Below, in pieces: positions 27,609 to 36,404 of a stretch of DNA of 64,000 nt. The stretch covers positions 2,852,001-2,916,000 of the forward strand of contig OX044357.1 of the NCBI GenBank assembly GCA_943846675.1, given 5' to 3'. The notes under the pieces were generated by a model. It made no database searches. It saw only the letters and a list, made by a program, of their open reading frames with translations, and was not told where the DNA came from. How positions within the stretch are numbered: the first letter of the stretch is position 1; every line of letters starts with the position of its first letter. This DNA comes from UBA987 sp002292105 (GTDB lineage Bacteria > Bacteroidota > Bacteroidia > NS11-12g > UBA9320). The position numbers were made by a program, and so were the translations under genes.

Positions 27609-28220
27609 TTGAACTGGTTTACACATAGCGGTAAGGTATTTAAACCTTTTTATCCAACATTGACATGGGACAAACCTACTGCAGAGAAAAAGGTCTATTT
27701 GACTTTTGACGACGGACCAACCCCAGAAGTAACCGAATACGTTTTGTCCGTGTTGAAAGCGTATGGTTTTAAGGCTACATTCTTTTGCATCGGCGAGAAT
27801 GTCGCAAAAAATTTGGCCCTTTATGAAAAAGTAAAAGCGGAAGGCCATCACATTGGAAACCACACATACACCCATGTAAACGGTTTCCATACGTCTAATT
27901 CAGCATACTTCGAAGACACCAAACGCGCCTCAGAAATAATTGACTCAACGCTGTTTAGGCCCCCTTTCGGGCGAATAAAGAGAAGTCAAATTCGACACAT
28001 AAAACAAGACTTCAATATCATTATGTGGTCTATTCTTTCGGGTGATTTTGACACAAGCCTCGATTTACATCGGGCTGAAAGAAGAATAAAATCACTAACA
28101 AAACCAGGTGCAATTGTCGTATTTCACGACAGCACAAAAGCGTATAAAAATTTAAAAGCACTATTACCGAAATACTGTGCATACTTAACGGATAAAGGGT
28201 ACACGTCGTGTGGGTTATAA
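27609..28220 (+). CDS. Polysaccharide deacetylase (NodB-like, CE4)
   Basis: A 203-residue carbohydrate esterase removing N- or O-acetyl groups from polysaccharide. All five NodB motifs are visible: TFDDGPTPE (catalytic Asp and metal Asp), HTYTH (metal His pair), RPPFGRIK, the WSILSGDFD segment and VVFHDS. No signal peptide is evident. The frame is closed by a TGA immediately upstream, so TTG 27609 is the only reasonable start. A 7-of-8 -7 box (TAAACTTG, 27597-27604) lies 4 nt upstream. It overlaps the following GT2 gene by 13 nt, so the two probably act on the same glycan. Confidence 0.9.
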   Translation: MNWFTHSGKVFKPFYPTLTWDKPTAEKKVYLTFDDGPTPEVTEYVLSVLKAYGFKATFFCIGENVAKNLALYEKVKAEGHHIGNHTYTHVNGFHTSNSAYFEDTKRASEIIDSTLFRPPFGRIKRSQIRHIKQDFNIIMWSILSGDFDTSLDLHRAERRIKSLTKPGAIVVFHDSTKAYKNLKALLPKYCAYLTDKGYTSCGL

Positions 28221-29332
28221 TCATCATCTCAATTGTAGTTGTAGCTATATTTTTCAGCATTCAACTCTTGAGTCTTTTTGCAATTAATAAGACTCCCAAT
28301 ACGGCAACATATTCAGGAAGTCAGCTCCCAAAAATCTCTTTGCTCCTTGCTGCACGTAACGAAGAAAAACTCATTCAGCGCAGTTTGATCGCCATAGACC
28401 AACTTAACTACCCAAAAGACAAATTAGAAGTTTTAATTGGAGATGATGACAGTGATGATAAGACAAACGAACTCATTAGAGAATTTATACAAGATAAGCC
28501 GCAGTTTAAACTGTTTTCGATAAATCAGCAATTAGGCAAGGCGCGCGGAAAAGCAAATGTACTGGCACATTTGGCGCACAAAGCCAGTGGTACCTATTAC
28601 TTCATAACAGATATAGACGTAAAACTACCGAGCAATTGGATTAGGTCTTTACTGAATCAATTTTCAGATAAGGTGGGCATCGTATCAGGAACAAGCACTT
28701 GTGAACCAACGTCAAGTCTGTTCTCTACATTTCAATCCATAGATTGGTTACATTTTATGGGATACATCCAAAGCTTTGCCAACATAGGCGTAGCATGTAC
28801 TTCGGTAGGGAACAACATGGCCGTAAGAGCCAAGGCTTACTGGGAAACAGGCGGATATGAAAACATAGACTTTTCTATCACCGAAGACTACAAACTATTT
28901 AAAGAAGTAACCGAACTTGGCTGGGATTGGAGCACAATTCTTAATGCAGACAGTTTGGGTATGGCGTGGCATATACCAAGTTTTACAGAGATGTTACACC
29001 AGCGCAAACGATGGCTAATTGGGGCACAAGAATTACCCATACTGTGGGAATTTCTGATTGTTTTATATGGCTTGTTTGTGCCAGCGGTAATTGTATTACT
29101 GTTTTTCGCACCTATCCATGCAGTATCACTTTGGTTGTTAAAAACCGGCATTCAAACGATATACATTAAACAACTCACAAAGCGTGTTGAGCTGGTCGAT
29201 TATTCGCTAGCGCATGTATTGCTGTATGAAATATATTTAATCGTAAATACGGTGAGCACTGCCCTATTTTATTTTTTACCCATCCCTTCAATTTGGAAAG
29301 GACGTACATATCATAAGTCAGATTTAACGTAA
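28208..29332 (+). CDS. Glycosyltransferase family 2, processive membrane synthase-like
   Basis: A 374-residue inner-membrane glycosyltransferase. An N-terminal membrane helix (residues 2-26) is followed by a GT-A domain with LIGDDDSDD, FITDIDVKLP (the DxD), SITEDYKL (the general base) and QRKRW (the QxxRW of processive synthases), then two or three C-terminal helices. This is the layout of chitin, hyaluronan or PNAG synthases, though shorter than NodC. It starts with GTG inside the deacetylase gene. Together the pair resembles nodBC or pgaBC and may make a partly deacetylated amino-sugar polymer; this is inference. Confidence 0.88.
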   Translation: MWVIIIISIVVVAIFFSIQLLSLFAINKTPNTATYSGSQLPKISLLLAARNEEKLIQRSLIAIDQLNYPKDKLEVLIGDDDSDDKTNELIREFIQDKPQFKLFSINQQLGKARGKANVLAHLAHKASGTYYFITDIDVKLPSNWIRSLLNQFSDKVGIVSGTSTCEPTSSLFSTFQSIDWLHFMGYIQSFANIGVACTSVGNNMAVRAKAYWETGGYENIDFSITEDYKLFKEVTELGWDWSTILNADSLGMAWHIPSFTEMLHQRKRWLIGAQELPILWEFLIVLYGLFVPAVIVLLFFAPIHAVSLWLLKTGIQTIYIKQLTKRVELVDYSLAHVLLYEIYLIVNTVSTALFYFLPIPSIWKGRTYHKSDLT

Positions 29333-29341
29333 TATTGAATC

Positions 29342-30151
29342 ATGTACCCCAAGCTTTTTTCCTTTCGAACCCCTAGTTTTCTGCAAGGTATACTCCCGGA
29401 TCAGATAACATTGTACAGTTATGGGCTTATGATTGCAATTGGCATCATGGTATCCTATTGGTTTGTCAATCGACGAACTAAAAAGTTCGGAATTTCAAAA
29501 GACGAATTATCGATCATGTTCATTTGGTCGATTTTTGCCGGTTTTGTTGGTGGCAAATTGTTTTTCTTTTTTGAAGATTTCTCGAAATACCTAGAAAACC
29601 CATCTCTGTTTTTAAATATTACGGGTGGTGGATTTGTTTTTTACGGCTCTGTATTGTTCGTTATACCGGTAATCATTTTTTGGTTGAAGAAGAAAGGTAT
29701 AGCCATTCGACCTTTTTTAGACATTGTGGCCTTTGTTGGACCAATCATTCAAGCCTTTGGCCGAGTGGGTTGCTTTCTGTCTGGATGCTGCCACGGTAAA
29801 GCTTGTTCAAATTTTTTAGGTGTTACATTCTCGCATCCTGATAGTTTGGCCAATCCTAAAAACATCCCCTTATACCCAACTCAACTTTTTGACATAGGTA
29901 TTAACATTATCATTCTTCTGGTTTTGTTCTGGATTGAGAAACGCCAAAAATTTTCTGGCCAGCTGATGTTATTATATTTAATGATGTACGCTGTAGGCCG
30001 GTCAATTAACGAATTGTATCGGGGAGACGAAGAACGCGGGTTTGTGCTTGGTGGCTTGCTCTCACACTCTCAATTTATTGCCATTTGTATTTTTGCCATT
30101 TGCACCGTCGTTTGGTTTAGATGGCGTAAAAGACCTGAGGAGTCAATTTAA
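29342..30151 (+). CDS. lgt: Prolipoprotein diacylglyceryl transferase
   Basis: Inner-membrane enzyme that transfers diacylglycerol from phosphatidylglycerol to the lipobox cysteine, the first step of lipoprotein maturation. The 269 residues form about seven membrane helices. Family motifs: LYSYGLMIAIG (the conserved Tyr), GGGFVFYGS, FGRVGCFLSGCCHGK in place of the proteobacterial GRxGNFxN, and NELYRGDEERG, which carries the essential C-terminal Arg. The cysteine-rich GCFxSGCCHG form is usual in this phylum. It ends convergent with the DUF4286 gene, sharing a TTAA at the stops. Confidence 0.93.
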   Translation: MYPKLFSFRTPSFLQGILPDQITLYSYGLMIAIGIMVSYWFVNRRTKKFGISKDELSIMFIWSIFAGFVGGKLFFFFEDFSKYLENPSLFLNITGGGFVFYGSVLFVIPVIIFWLKKKGIAIRPFLDIVAFVGPIIQAFGRVGCFLSGCCHGKACSNFLGVTFSHPDSLANPKNIPLYPTQLFDIGINIIILLVLFWIEKRQKFSGQLMLLYLMMYAVGRSINELYRGDEERGFVLGGLLSHSQFIAICIFAICTVVWFRWRKRPEESI

Positions 30152-30453
30152 ATGGTTTCCAAAACCGTTCTAAATGCGATTACGCTTTCACCATATTTAG
30201 CAAGCGTCTTTGCCTTCAAAGCAGGCCCAAAATTCACGCTATAATCCTGAAGGTCTTCGCGTGTATTTAATCGGTATTGAATGTTAAAACTTGTTCCTGT
30301 ATCGGTTACGTCGTGTGGATCGATTTGAAACATTTCGTGTGATAGAAATTTACCTGTGGCCATTACTTCAGGCAGATGTTCGTTACGCATCCAAGACATC
30401 CAATCCTCTTTGATGGAATCTTCAACCAAACAAGTTACACTATAAATAATCAT
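30148..30453 (-). CDS. DUF4286 family protein
   Basis: A 101-residue cytoplasmic protein of the Bacteroidota-specific DUF4286 family (MIIYSVTCLVEDSIKEDWMS, WMRNEHLPEVMATG). The predicted ferredoxin-like fold resembles dimeric alpha-beta barrel proteins. Function is unknown. Its ATG lies only 2 nt after the mature 3' end of the tRNA-Ser gene on the same strand, so its mRNA probably arises by tRNA processing. Confidence 0.87.
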   Translation of the reverse strand: MIIYSVTCLVEDSIKEDWMSWMRNEHLPEVMATGKFLSHEMFQIDPHDVTDTGTSFNIQYRLNTREDLQDYSVNFGPALKAKTLAKYGESVIAFRTVLETI

Positions 30454-30455
30454 TG

Positions 30456-30542
30456 CGGAGAGAGAGGGATTCGAACCCTCGGTACCCTTACGAGTACACT
30501 ACCTTTCCAGGGTAGCCCGATCAACCGCTCTGGCACCTCTCC
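30456..30542 (-). tRNA. tRNA-Ser (anticodon GGA)
   Basis: An 87-nt class II tRNA on the minus strand. Acceptor GGAGAGG pairs with TCTCTCC with one G-U. The anticodon stem CTACC/GGTAG encloses the loop CTGGAAA with anticodon GGA. A long variable arm (TGTACTCGTAAGGGTACC region) identifies a serine isoacceptor, and the T arm GAGGG-TTCGAAT-CCCTC is standard. The discriminator is G and CCA is not encoded. It sits between tatD and the DUF4286 gene, all on one strand. Confidence 0.95.
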
Positions 30543-30558
30543 AAGGCGGTAAAGTTAG

Positions 30559-31335
30559 TTAAATACTAAACAGTTCTTTTGCGTTTTGTGTCGTTATTTC
30601 AGCAACTTCAGCTATTGATACCTCTTTGACATCAGCAAGCCTTTGCGCGATTAAAGGAATATAAGAAGACTCATTCCTTTTTCCTCGATACGGAACAGGA
30701 GCTAAATATGGCGCGTCCGTTTCTAAAACAATGTGTTGCAAATCAACATCCTTCATTACCTTATCCAATCCGCTGTTTTTGAATGTAAGAACGCCACCAA
30801 TACCGAGTTTAAATCCAAGGTCAATAATCTTGTTTGCTTCATCAATACCATCACCAAAACAGTGAAATACGCCTGTTAAATTATCGGCAGAGAATGTTTC
30901 GACAATCTCTATCACTTCTTGTGTGGCATTTCTAGTGTGCAATGCAACAGGCAAATTATGTTCAATGGCCCATTTGCACTGGATTTCAAGGGCTTCTTTT
31001 TGTATATCGAACGTTGTTTTGTCCCAGTACAAATCCATTCCAATTTCGCCAATGGCAATAAACGAATGCTTTGCAAGCTTGGCTTCCATAAAATCCAATT
31101 CCTTTTTATAGGTCTCCTCCTTCACAGAACATGGGTGCAGGCCTATCATGGGTATAAAAACCTCACTTTTCTTTGAGGTAAGATTCATCATCGCTTCAAA
31201 TGAATCCATTTCGATATTAGGCAAAAGCACTTTAGATACTCCGTGTTGCTCCACGCGAGCAATTACCTCGTCCATGTCCTCTTTAAAGTCATCTGCATAT
31301 AGATGACTGTGGGTATCAATATAGTTTAGTCCCAT
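30559..31335 (-). CDS. TatD family metal-dependent hydrolase
   Basis: A 258-residue cytoplasmic TIM-barrel nuclease-like enzyme. The metal ligands are visible: DTHSHLY, IGEIGMDLYW, ALHTRNA, GVFHCFGDG and the LETDAPYL signature. Family members are 3'-5' DNA/RNA exonucleases or D-aminoacyl-tRNA deacylase-like enzymes. The start overlaps the end of the enoyl-CoA hydratase-like gene by 10 nt, and the tRNA-Ser gene follows 16 nt after the stop, so hydratase-tatD-tRNA-DUF4286 form one transcription unit. Confidence 0.93.
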   Translation of the reverse strand: MGLNYIDTHSHLYADDFKEDMDEVIARVEQHGVSKVLLPNIEMDSFEAMMNLTSKKSEVFIPMIGLHPCSVKEETYKKELDFMEAKLAKHSFIAIGEIGMDLYWDKTTFDIQKEALEIQCKWAIEHNLPVALHTRNATQEVIEIVETFSADNLTGVFHCFGDGIDEANKIIDLGFKLGIGGVLTFKNSGLDKVMKDVDLQHIVLETDAPYLAPVPYRGKRNESSYIPLIAQRLADVKEVSIAEVAEITTQNAKELFSI

Positions 31336-32108
31336 GTAATTTTGGTCTTGTTTAAGAACGCGTCGATACCTTTTTTACAATCTTCTTTTTCTCGCATTTG
31401 TGCATTGGATAACGCCGCATAATCAAGTGCATCGTTTAAAGACAGTTCTGGTACTTTGGCTATCATCTCTTTTATCATTTCAACACTTTGGCCTGACGTT
31501 CTTGCTATCAACTTTTGAGCAAAATCGTTTGTGAATGCCTCAAGTTTATCCGCAGCCATCGCAGCATTTGTGAGCCCTAAATTTACTGCGCGGTCAGCAT
31601 TAAATATTTCACCTGATAGCAGAATTTCTTTTGCTTTGCCTTCGCCGATTTTTCTTAATAGAAAAACCATTACAATGGCCGGAACAAATCCAATTTTAAC
31701 TTCCGAGTATCCAAACTTCGACTCGGTTGTAGTAAAACAATAATCAGTTACTGTTGCTAACCCACAACCTCCAGCAATGGCTGGACCATTAACCATAGAT
31801 ATTACAACCTTAGGAAAGGTATAAATGGTTTTAAACAACTCCATCAGATGTTTACTGTCTGCAATGTTTTCTTCTAGGCTATTGCGTTGTAATTGTTGTA
31901 GGTATGACAAGTCGGCACCTGCACAGAACACATCACCAGAGGAGCGTAAAATCACAACTTTACAGTGTAATTCATCCTTTGCTAGTTGAAATGCTTCTTT
32001 GAGTTCAGAAACAAATACCTCATTTAATGCATTCTTTTTTTCGGGGCGGTTTAAAGTGATGTACCCGACTTTGTCGTTCACCTCCCAAGTAACGTATTGA
32101 AATGTCAT
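31326..32108 (-). CDS. Enoyl-CoA hydratase/isomerase family protein (methylglutaconyl-CoA hydratase-like)
   Basis: A 260-residue crotonase-fold enzyme acting on acyl-CoA. The oxyanion-hole segments SSGDVFCAGADLSYL and GPAIAGGCGLATVTD are present. At the first catalytic position of rat crotonase (Glu144) there is Gly (GGCGLA), while the second glutamate is kept in FGYSEVKIGFVPA. This pattern is shared with LiuC-type methylglutaconyl-CoA hydratases of leucine breakdown and with some isomerases. ATG 32108 follows an exact -7 box by 4 nt, which predicts a leaderless mRNA. It heads a unit with tatD. Confidence 0.88.
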   Translation of the reverse strand: MTFQYVTWEVNDKVGYITLNRPEKKNALNEVFVSELKEAFQLAKDELHCKVVILRSSGDVFCAGADLSYLQQLQRNSLEENIADSKHLMELFKTIYTFPKVVISMVNGPAIAGGCGLATVTDYCFTTTESKFGYSEVKIGFVPAIVMVFLLRKIGEGKAKEILLSGEIFNADRAVNLGLTNAAMAADKLEAFTNDFAQKLIARTSGQSVEMIKEMIAKVPELSLNDALDYAALSNAQMREKEDCKKGIDAFLNKTKITWD

Positions 32109-32112
32109 GGCA

Positions 32113-32120
32113 CAAAAATA
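32113..32120 (-). promoter_or_regulatory. -7 promoter box of the enoyl-CoA hydratase-like gene (TATTTTTG)
   Basis: Exact TAnnTTTG, 4 nt before ATG 32108, the same spacing as for the 926-residue barrel gene. The upstream part of the promoter would overlap the terminator of the preceding gene. Confidence 0.5.
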
Positions 32121-32124
32121 GGCA

Positions 32125-32157
32125 CAAAAAAACCCCGACGTTTCCGTCGGGGTTTTT
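32125..32157. terminator. Bidirectional-looking terminator after the beta-helix/PKD gene
   Basis: Stem CCCCGACG/CGTCGGGG (32133-32140 and 32145-32152) with a 4-nt loop, flanked by an A run on one side and a T run on the other. It ends transcription of the minus-strand gene at 32193 and sits directly upstream of the next promoter. Confidence 0.9.
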
Positions 32158-32192
32158 ATATGAGGTTGAAAAACCTCTAGTCTTATTTGTTA

Positions 32193-35100
32193 TTAGTTAG
32201 CAATTGTAACTCTCTGCATTGCAGAAGTGTTACCATTGATTACCTGTACCATATAAACACCTGCTGCAACGTCAGTCATATCTACATTGTAAACACCGCT
32301 CGCGTCAGTGTTAACTGTTTTGATAGTCTTACCTGTTGCGTCCATGATAACGATGTTTAAGTCGCTCTCTGGGCTTAATACCTTCACGTTGAAGATACCA
32401 GTGTTCGGGTTAGGGTATACATTGAAGATACCGTTAGCTGCGATGTCATTCACGCTGCTGTTAGCAAGGTCAACTTCAACCATTTCACAGTGCTTAGAAA
32501 TACATCCAGCATTGTTGATGATTGCTAAACAAACCTCAAACATATCTTGATCAACTGAGTACGTGTATGAAGGAGTTACGTCGTTAGAACGTCCACCGTC
32601 ACCAAATGTCCAGTTGAATTGATTTGCGTTACCATCTGTAGTAGCTTGGTTAGAGATAACCAAGTTTCTCCAGCTAGTATTAGCTGTAAATGAAGCGTCA
32701 GACTTAGCGTTAACCGTTACCGTTTTAGCGATAGAGTCAGAACATCCACCTGGAACGATAGCAAGTAACGTTACACGGAATGATTCAGTTACACTCTGAT
32801 CAGCTAATTCGTAGTTGTGACGAGGAGAAGTATTTGAAGAAGTACTCATACCTGAAGCATCAGCACCACCAAATCTCCATTCGTAATCAAGGTTACCAGC
32901 AGCAACTTCAGAGTTGTTAGTGAAAACTACGTCTTCTCCAACACAAACATTGTTTGCTACGAAGTCTGCTTTAGCTTGAAGCTTAACAACAAACTCTTTA
33001 GAAATCATATCAGAACATCCGTTGTCAGAAGAAACTTTTAAGCTTACATTCTTAACACCTACAGTACTGAACTTGTGGTTGTCATTCTCTTTAGTTGAGA
33101 TTTTCTCTCCGTCGAAGTCCCACTCAAAGATTGAGTTAGCACCTGAAGGTAAAGAACCTTCTCTTGTGAATTCTACTGCAGTCTCGCTACAAGGATCAGT
33201 TAAAGAGAAGTCAGCTTTTGGAGACTCATTCAATGTGAATGTTCTGTCTGTTTCATCAGTACAACCGAATTCAGATACAGCAGTTAATTTAACTGTGTGT
33301 GCACCTGGAGTAGCAAAAGCGTGAGTTGGGTTAGATAAGTTAGATACACTACCGTCTTGGAAATCCCACTTGTAACCAGTGTTTCCAATAGCGATAGTAG
33401 AAGCGTTCATGAACTCAATGTCTTCCAAGTTACAAGTACCTGATACTGAGAAGTCAGCAACTGGCTTAGCAAATTGGTTTGCATTTTTGGTTAATGAAGC
33501 TGCACAACCTTTAAGTGAAGCAGTTAAAGTAACCTTGTATCCACCTGGTGCTGGGTATTTGTAAGACTCATCCTTTTTCTTAGAAGTAGTTCCATTACCG
33601 AAGTTCCATGTGTAATCAATCGTACCTGTAATACCTGAAGGTAAAGTAGTATTGTTTATAAATGTTACGTCGTCTCCGAAACAAGCGTTGTTTACGCGGT
33701 AAGCAACAGTTGGTACTGGAGATATAGAAATTTGAGCAGTTTTTGTGTACGTGAACTTAGGATAGTCAAAGTTCCAAGCAGTCATTGTTACAGTGTATGT
33801 ACCGTAAGTGCTAAACTTGTGTACTGGGTCAGAAATAGTAGATGCGTTGTTTTCAGCGCCAGAAGCTGGATCACCGAAATCCCATGAGTATTCAGTAGCA
33901 CCAGTTTCTTGCTTAGTTCCGTTTACAAATGCAACAACGTCGCCGTCACATCCATCAGGAGCAGTCCAATCAGCAGCTGGGCTATGTGGAACATAAATCC
34001 ATCTTCCGAAAGTAGAATCACAACCTGTGTTGTTATCAGTTACTGTTAATCCTAACCAAACCATTGAATCAGCAAGTGCTGGATCTGGATCAAATTTCAA
34101 TACACCTTTGTTACCACTAGTTGGTACACTTGTCCAATCTGCATCAGCAGATACGTCAGAACCACCTGAAGTCATTGCAACAACTGCTGCAGTCCAATCA
34201 GTGCTGTAATCAGCATTGTCGTATTTAGCTGGGTTTTCAACTAAGTATTCAACTTCTTTAGTTGGAACCGTTACATCTGGATTATTCATTGATCCACCAT
34301 TGTAGTATCCTGGGAAGTTTGTTCCTTCAGATAATTCAAAGCTGTGTGGAGCTGGAGTAATAGTGATTGTAGTTGTAAGAACGTTGTTCGTTGCGTTATC
34401 ATCACAAGCTAGTCCAACTTCGATTGTGTTAACACCTGGCTCATTGAAAGTAGGTATTGCATTGAATGTGTAATCAGCAGAAGAACTTGCTTTGATTGTA
34501 TCAATTGCTTCTTCTACATGAACTTCAGCAGCAGTACCTTTATTGATTGTATAGTAAGCACGTGCGCCTAATAAATCAACGTTAGCACCATTGTTAAATG
34601 TGAATTTGATTGCTTCCATGTAACCACCACATTCTTTACTTCCTGTAAATACAAGATTAGTAGCCGTGTGATCAACTGTAAATTCAAAAGCACCTAAATC
34701 TGGACCACAAGCTGTTCTTGTTGTCATAACTTGATCCACTGTAGCGTAACCAGGTTGCCCGTAGTTCGCAATAATTGGGTTCGTAGGAACAATGTTTCCT
34801 TTACTTAAGTCCGTAAACTTAGGATCAACAGAAATATTTGTTTGATTCCCTACACCATTATTAAAGGCCGCAAGCGTCGTATGCTGAGATCCTGCATAAT
34901 ATTGAACAGCGCCAGAAGATACATTAATAAAGAAATCATTGTTTTCCCAATTCATTTCTTTATAGTTTCTTGGTCCAGCGTATACCGGGTAACTCGTGTA
35001 TCCAGAGCTTCCTGTCATTACAAGAATGTTATTCTTGTAGTTCATTGATGTAAATGTATTTGAGTGATAGGCATAGAACCCATATCTGTAGTACTGCACA

Positions 35101-36404
35101 TTAGCCGAAATTACAACCGTATTGTGTGTAACATCTAAGCTACCTCTACAGTATCCACCTAAGAAAGCATATATACCATTACCTGCACTATTGTTAAAGA
35201 ACGAGTTGTTGTTCATTTTACCAGTCGTGTAGTAGTGATAGAATCCATACATGTAATATTCTGTTGTGTTGTCGCTCAGACGGTTTCGCTCAAATACAGC
35301 GTTTTCAGCGAAGTAACCATAAAAAAGGTACATGCTGTTATCACAAGAGTTATTAATTACTTCATTGTCACTAGCCACTACGTTAGTTGCATAATAAGGG
35401 TATATGCCGTAGAAAGTACTAGATGAACTATTGCCATATACAGAGTTATTATTCATCTCCATTGGCTCAGAAGTCGTACCTTGACATCTGTAAGTATACG
35501 TTGCATAAAAACGGCTTGCAGTCAATCCGTGGATCTTGTTGTCATTGATTTGGATTTGCTGTGCAACAGAATTTCTGTTACCGTAGTAGCAATAGATTGC
35601 ATATTTGTTTGAAGTTCCACTTCTGTTTGAGTGAATGTCGTTTCCTATTGCTTTTAAACCATTAGAGTAGTAATCGTAAATGTAGTAATAGTAAACGTGC
35701 ATGATTTCATTCTTCTCAAACTTGTTGCCACCGGCACTACGGTTATAATAGTTAGTAATACCATAGTAAGGTCCTGCACTGTTACCTGTAGAACCATTCC
35801 ACATTTTACTGTTTGAGAATGTGTTGTACGATCCATGATCTCCTGCAGATCTGTTAGACGAAGTCGAAGCAGAGAAAGCAATGTATGCTGTACTGTTTGA
35901 AGAACTTGTGTATTTAGAAACGATAAACTCACAATTGTCAAAAGTGTTGTAATCTGCATTGTTTTGCATCAAAACACATTTGGTCCTGTTACTCGTACCT
36001 GCTGCATCAATCTTTAGGTTGTTAACCGTGATACGGTCAGCACCATTTAGACGCATTACATGAGTAGAAGACGTTGTTGTGATTGTGTTACCATTACCAT
36101 TAATAGTAATTGTGTTAGTTGCACTAACTCCAGAAATCGCACCAAAGGTTACCGATTCACTGTAAGGACCTGAAGAAGCAACCACATTAACCGTTACTGC
36201 ACCTTTTACCCCGTTTGTTCCGAGGGCTGAGGCAAGGTCAGAAAACGATTTGAAGTTTGTTCCGCTAGTTGCAGAAGCTGCGTTGACGGTGTACGTACCG
36301 TCTAATTGTGCCATTGCCATTCCACTTACCAAAAGTAAGCTGACAGACATAAGCACTCCCCGATAAAGGGCCGAAAGCCATTTCGTGTTGTAATGTTTTT
36401 CCAT
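32193..36404 (-). CDS. Giant secreted beta-helix/PKD protein with T9SS sorting domain
   Basis: A 1403-residue surface or secreted protein. A long signal peptide ends near AMAQ (residue 33). Residues about 40-570 form a right-handed beta-helix that is unusually rich in Tyr, Asn and Ser, with runs such as YYYYIYDYYS and YGFYHYYTTG, ending in GPDLGAFEF. An Ig-like region (about 575-800) follows. Six PKD-type domains are marked by WDFGD-like motifs near residues 838, 930, 1010, 1092, 1172 and 1263. A type A sorting domain starts at about 1330 (VYPNPNTGIFNV) and ends AAGVYMVQVINGN. It has its own promoter and terminator. An adhesive or matrix role is likely, but no catalytic motif is seen. Confidence 0.88.
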   Translation of the reverse strand: MEKHYNTKWLSALYRGVLMSVSLLLVSGMAMAQLDGTYTVNAASATSGTNFKSFSDLASALGTNGVKGAVTVNVVASSGPYSESVTFGAISGVSATNTITINGNGNTITTTSSTHVMRLNGADRITVNNLKIDAAGTSNRTKCVLMQNNADYNTFDNCEFIVSKYTSSSNSTAYIAFSASTSSNRSAGDHGSYNTFSNSKMWNGSTGNSAGPYYGITNYYNRSAGGNKFEKNEIMHVYYYYIYDYYSNGLKAIGNDIHSNRSGTSNKYAIYCYYGNRNSVAQQIQINDNKIHGLTASRFYATYTYRCQGTTSEPMEMNNNSVYGNSSSSTFYGIYPYYATNVVASDNEVINNSCDNSMYLFYGYFAENAVFERNRLSDNTTEYYMYGFYHYYTTGKMNNNSFFNNSAGNGIYAFLGGYCRGSLDVTHNTVVISANVQYYRYGFYAYHSNTFTSMNYKNNILVMTGSSGYTSYPVYAGPRNYKEMNWENNDFFINVSSGAVQYYAGSQHTTLAAFNNGVGNQTNISVDPKFTDLSKGNIVPTNPIIANYGQPGYATVDQVMTTRTACGPDLGAFEFTVDHTATNLVFTGSKECGGYMEAIKFTFNNGANVDLLGARAYYTINKGTAAEVHVEEAIDTIKASSSADYTFNAIPTFNEPGVNTIEVGLACDDNATNNVLTTTITITPAPHSFELSEGTNFPGYYNGGSMNNPDVTVPTKEVEYLVENPAKYDNADYSTDWTAAVVAMTSGGSDVSADADWTSVPTSGNKGVLKFDPDPALADSMVWLGLTVTDNNTGCDSTFGRWIYVPHSPAADWTAPDGCDGDVVAFVNGTKQETGATEYSWDFGDPASGAENNASTISDPVHKFSTYGTYTVTMTAWNFDYPKFTYTKTAQISISPVPTVAYRVNNACFGDDVTFINNTTLPSGITGTIDYTWNFGNGTTSKKKDESYKYPAPGGYKVTLTASLKGCAASLTKNANQFAKPVADFSVSGTCNLEDIEFMNASTIAIGNTGYKWDFQDGSVSNLSNPTHAFATPGAHTVKLTAVSEFGCTDETDRTFTLNESPKADFSLTDPCSETAVEFTREGSLPSGANSIFEWDFDGEKISTKENDNHKFSTVGVKNVSLKVSSDNGCSDMISKEFVVKLQAKADFVANNVCVGEDVVFTNNSEVAAGNLDYEWRFGGADASGMSTSSNTSPRHNYELADQSVTESFRVTLLAIVPGGCSDSIAKTVTVNAKSDASFTANTSWRNLVISNQATTDGNANQFNWTFGDGGRSNDVTPSYTYSVDQDMFEVCLAIINNAGCISKHCEMVEVDLANSSVNDIAANGIFNVYPNPNTGIFNVKVLSPESDLNIVIMDATGKTIKTVNTDASGVYNVDMTDVAAGVYMVQVINGNTSAMQRVTIAN

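Noticed and set aside
35654..35959. 101-codon minus-strand frame in another register
   Set aside because: Overlaps the beta-helix region of the 1403-residue cargo in a shifted frame; its Thr-rich content reflects the repeated codons of the real gene.
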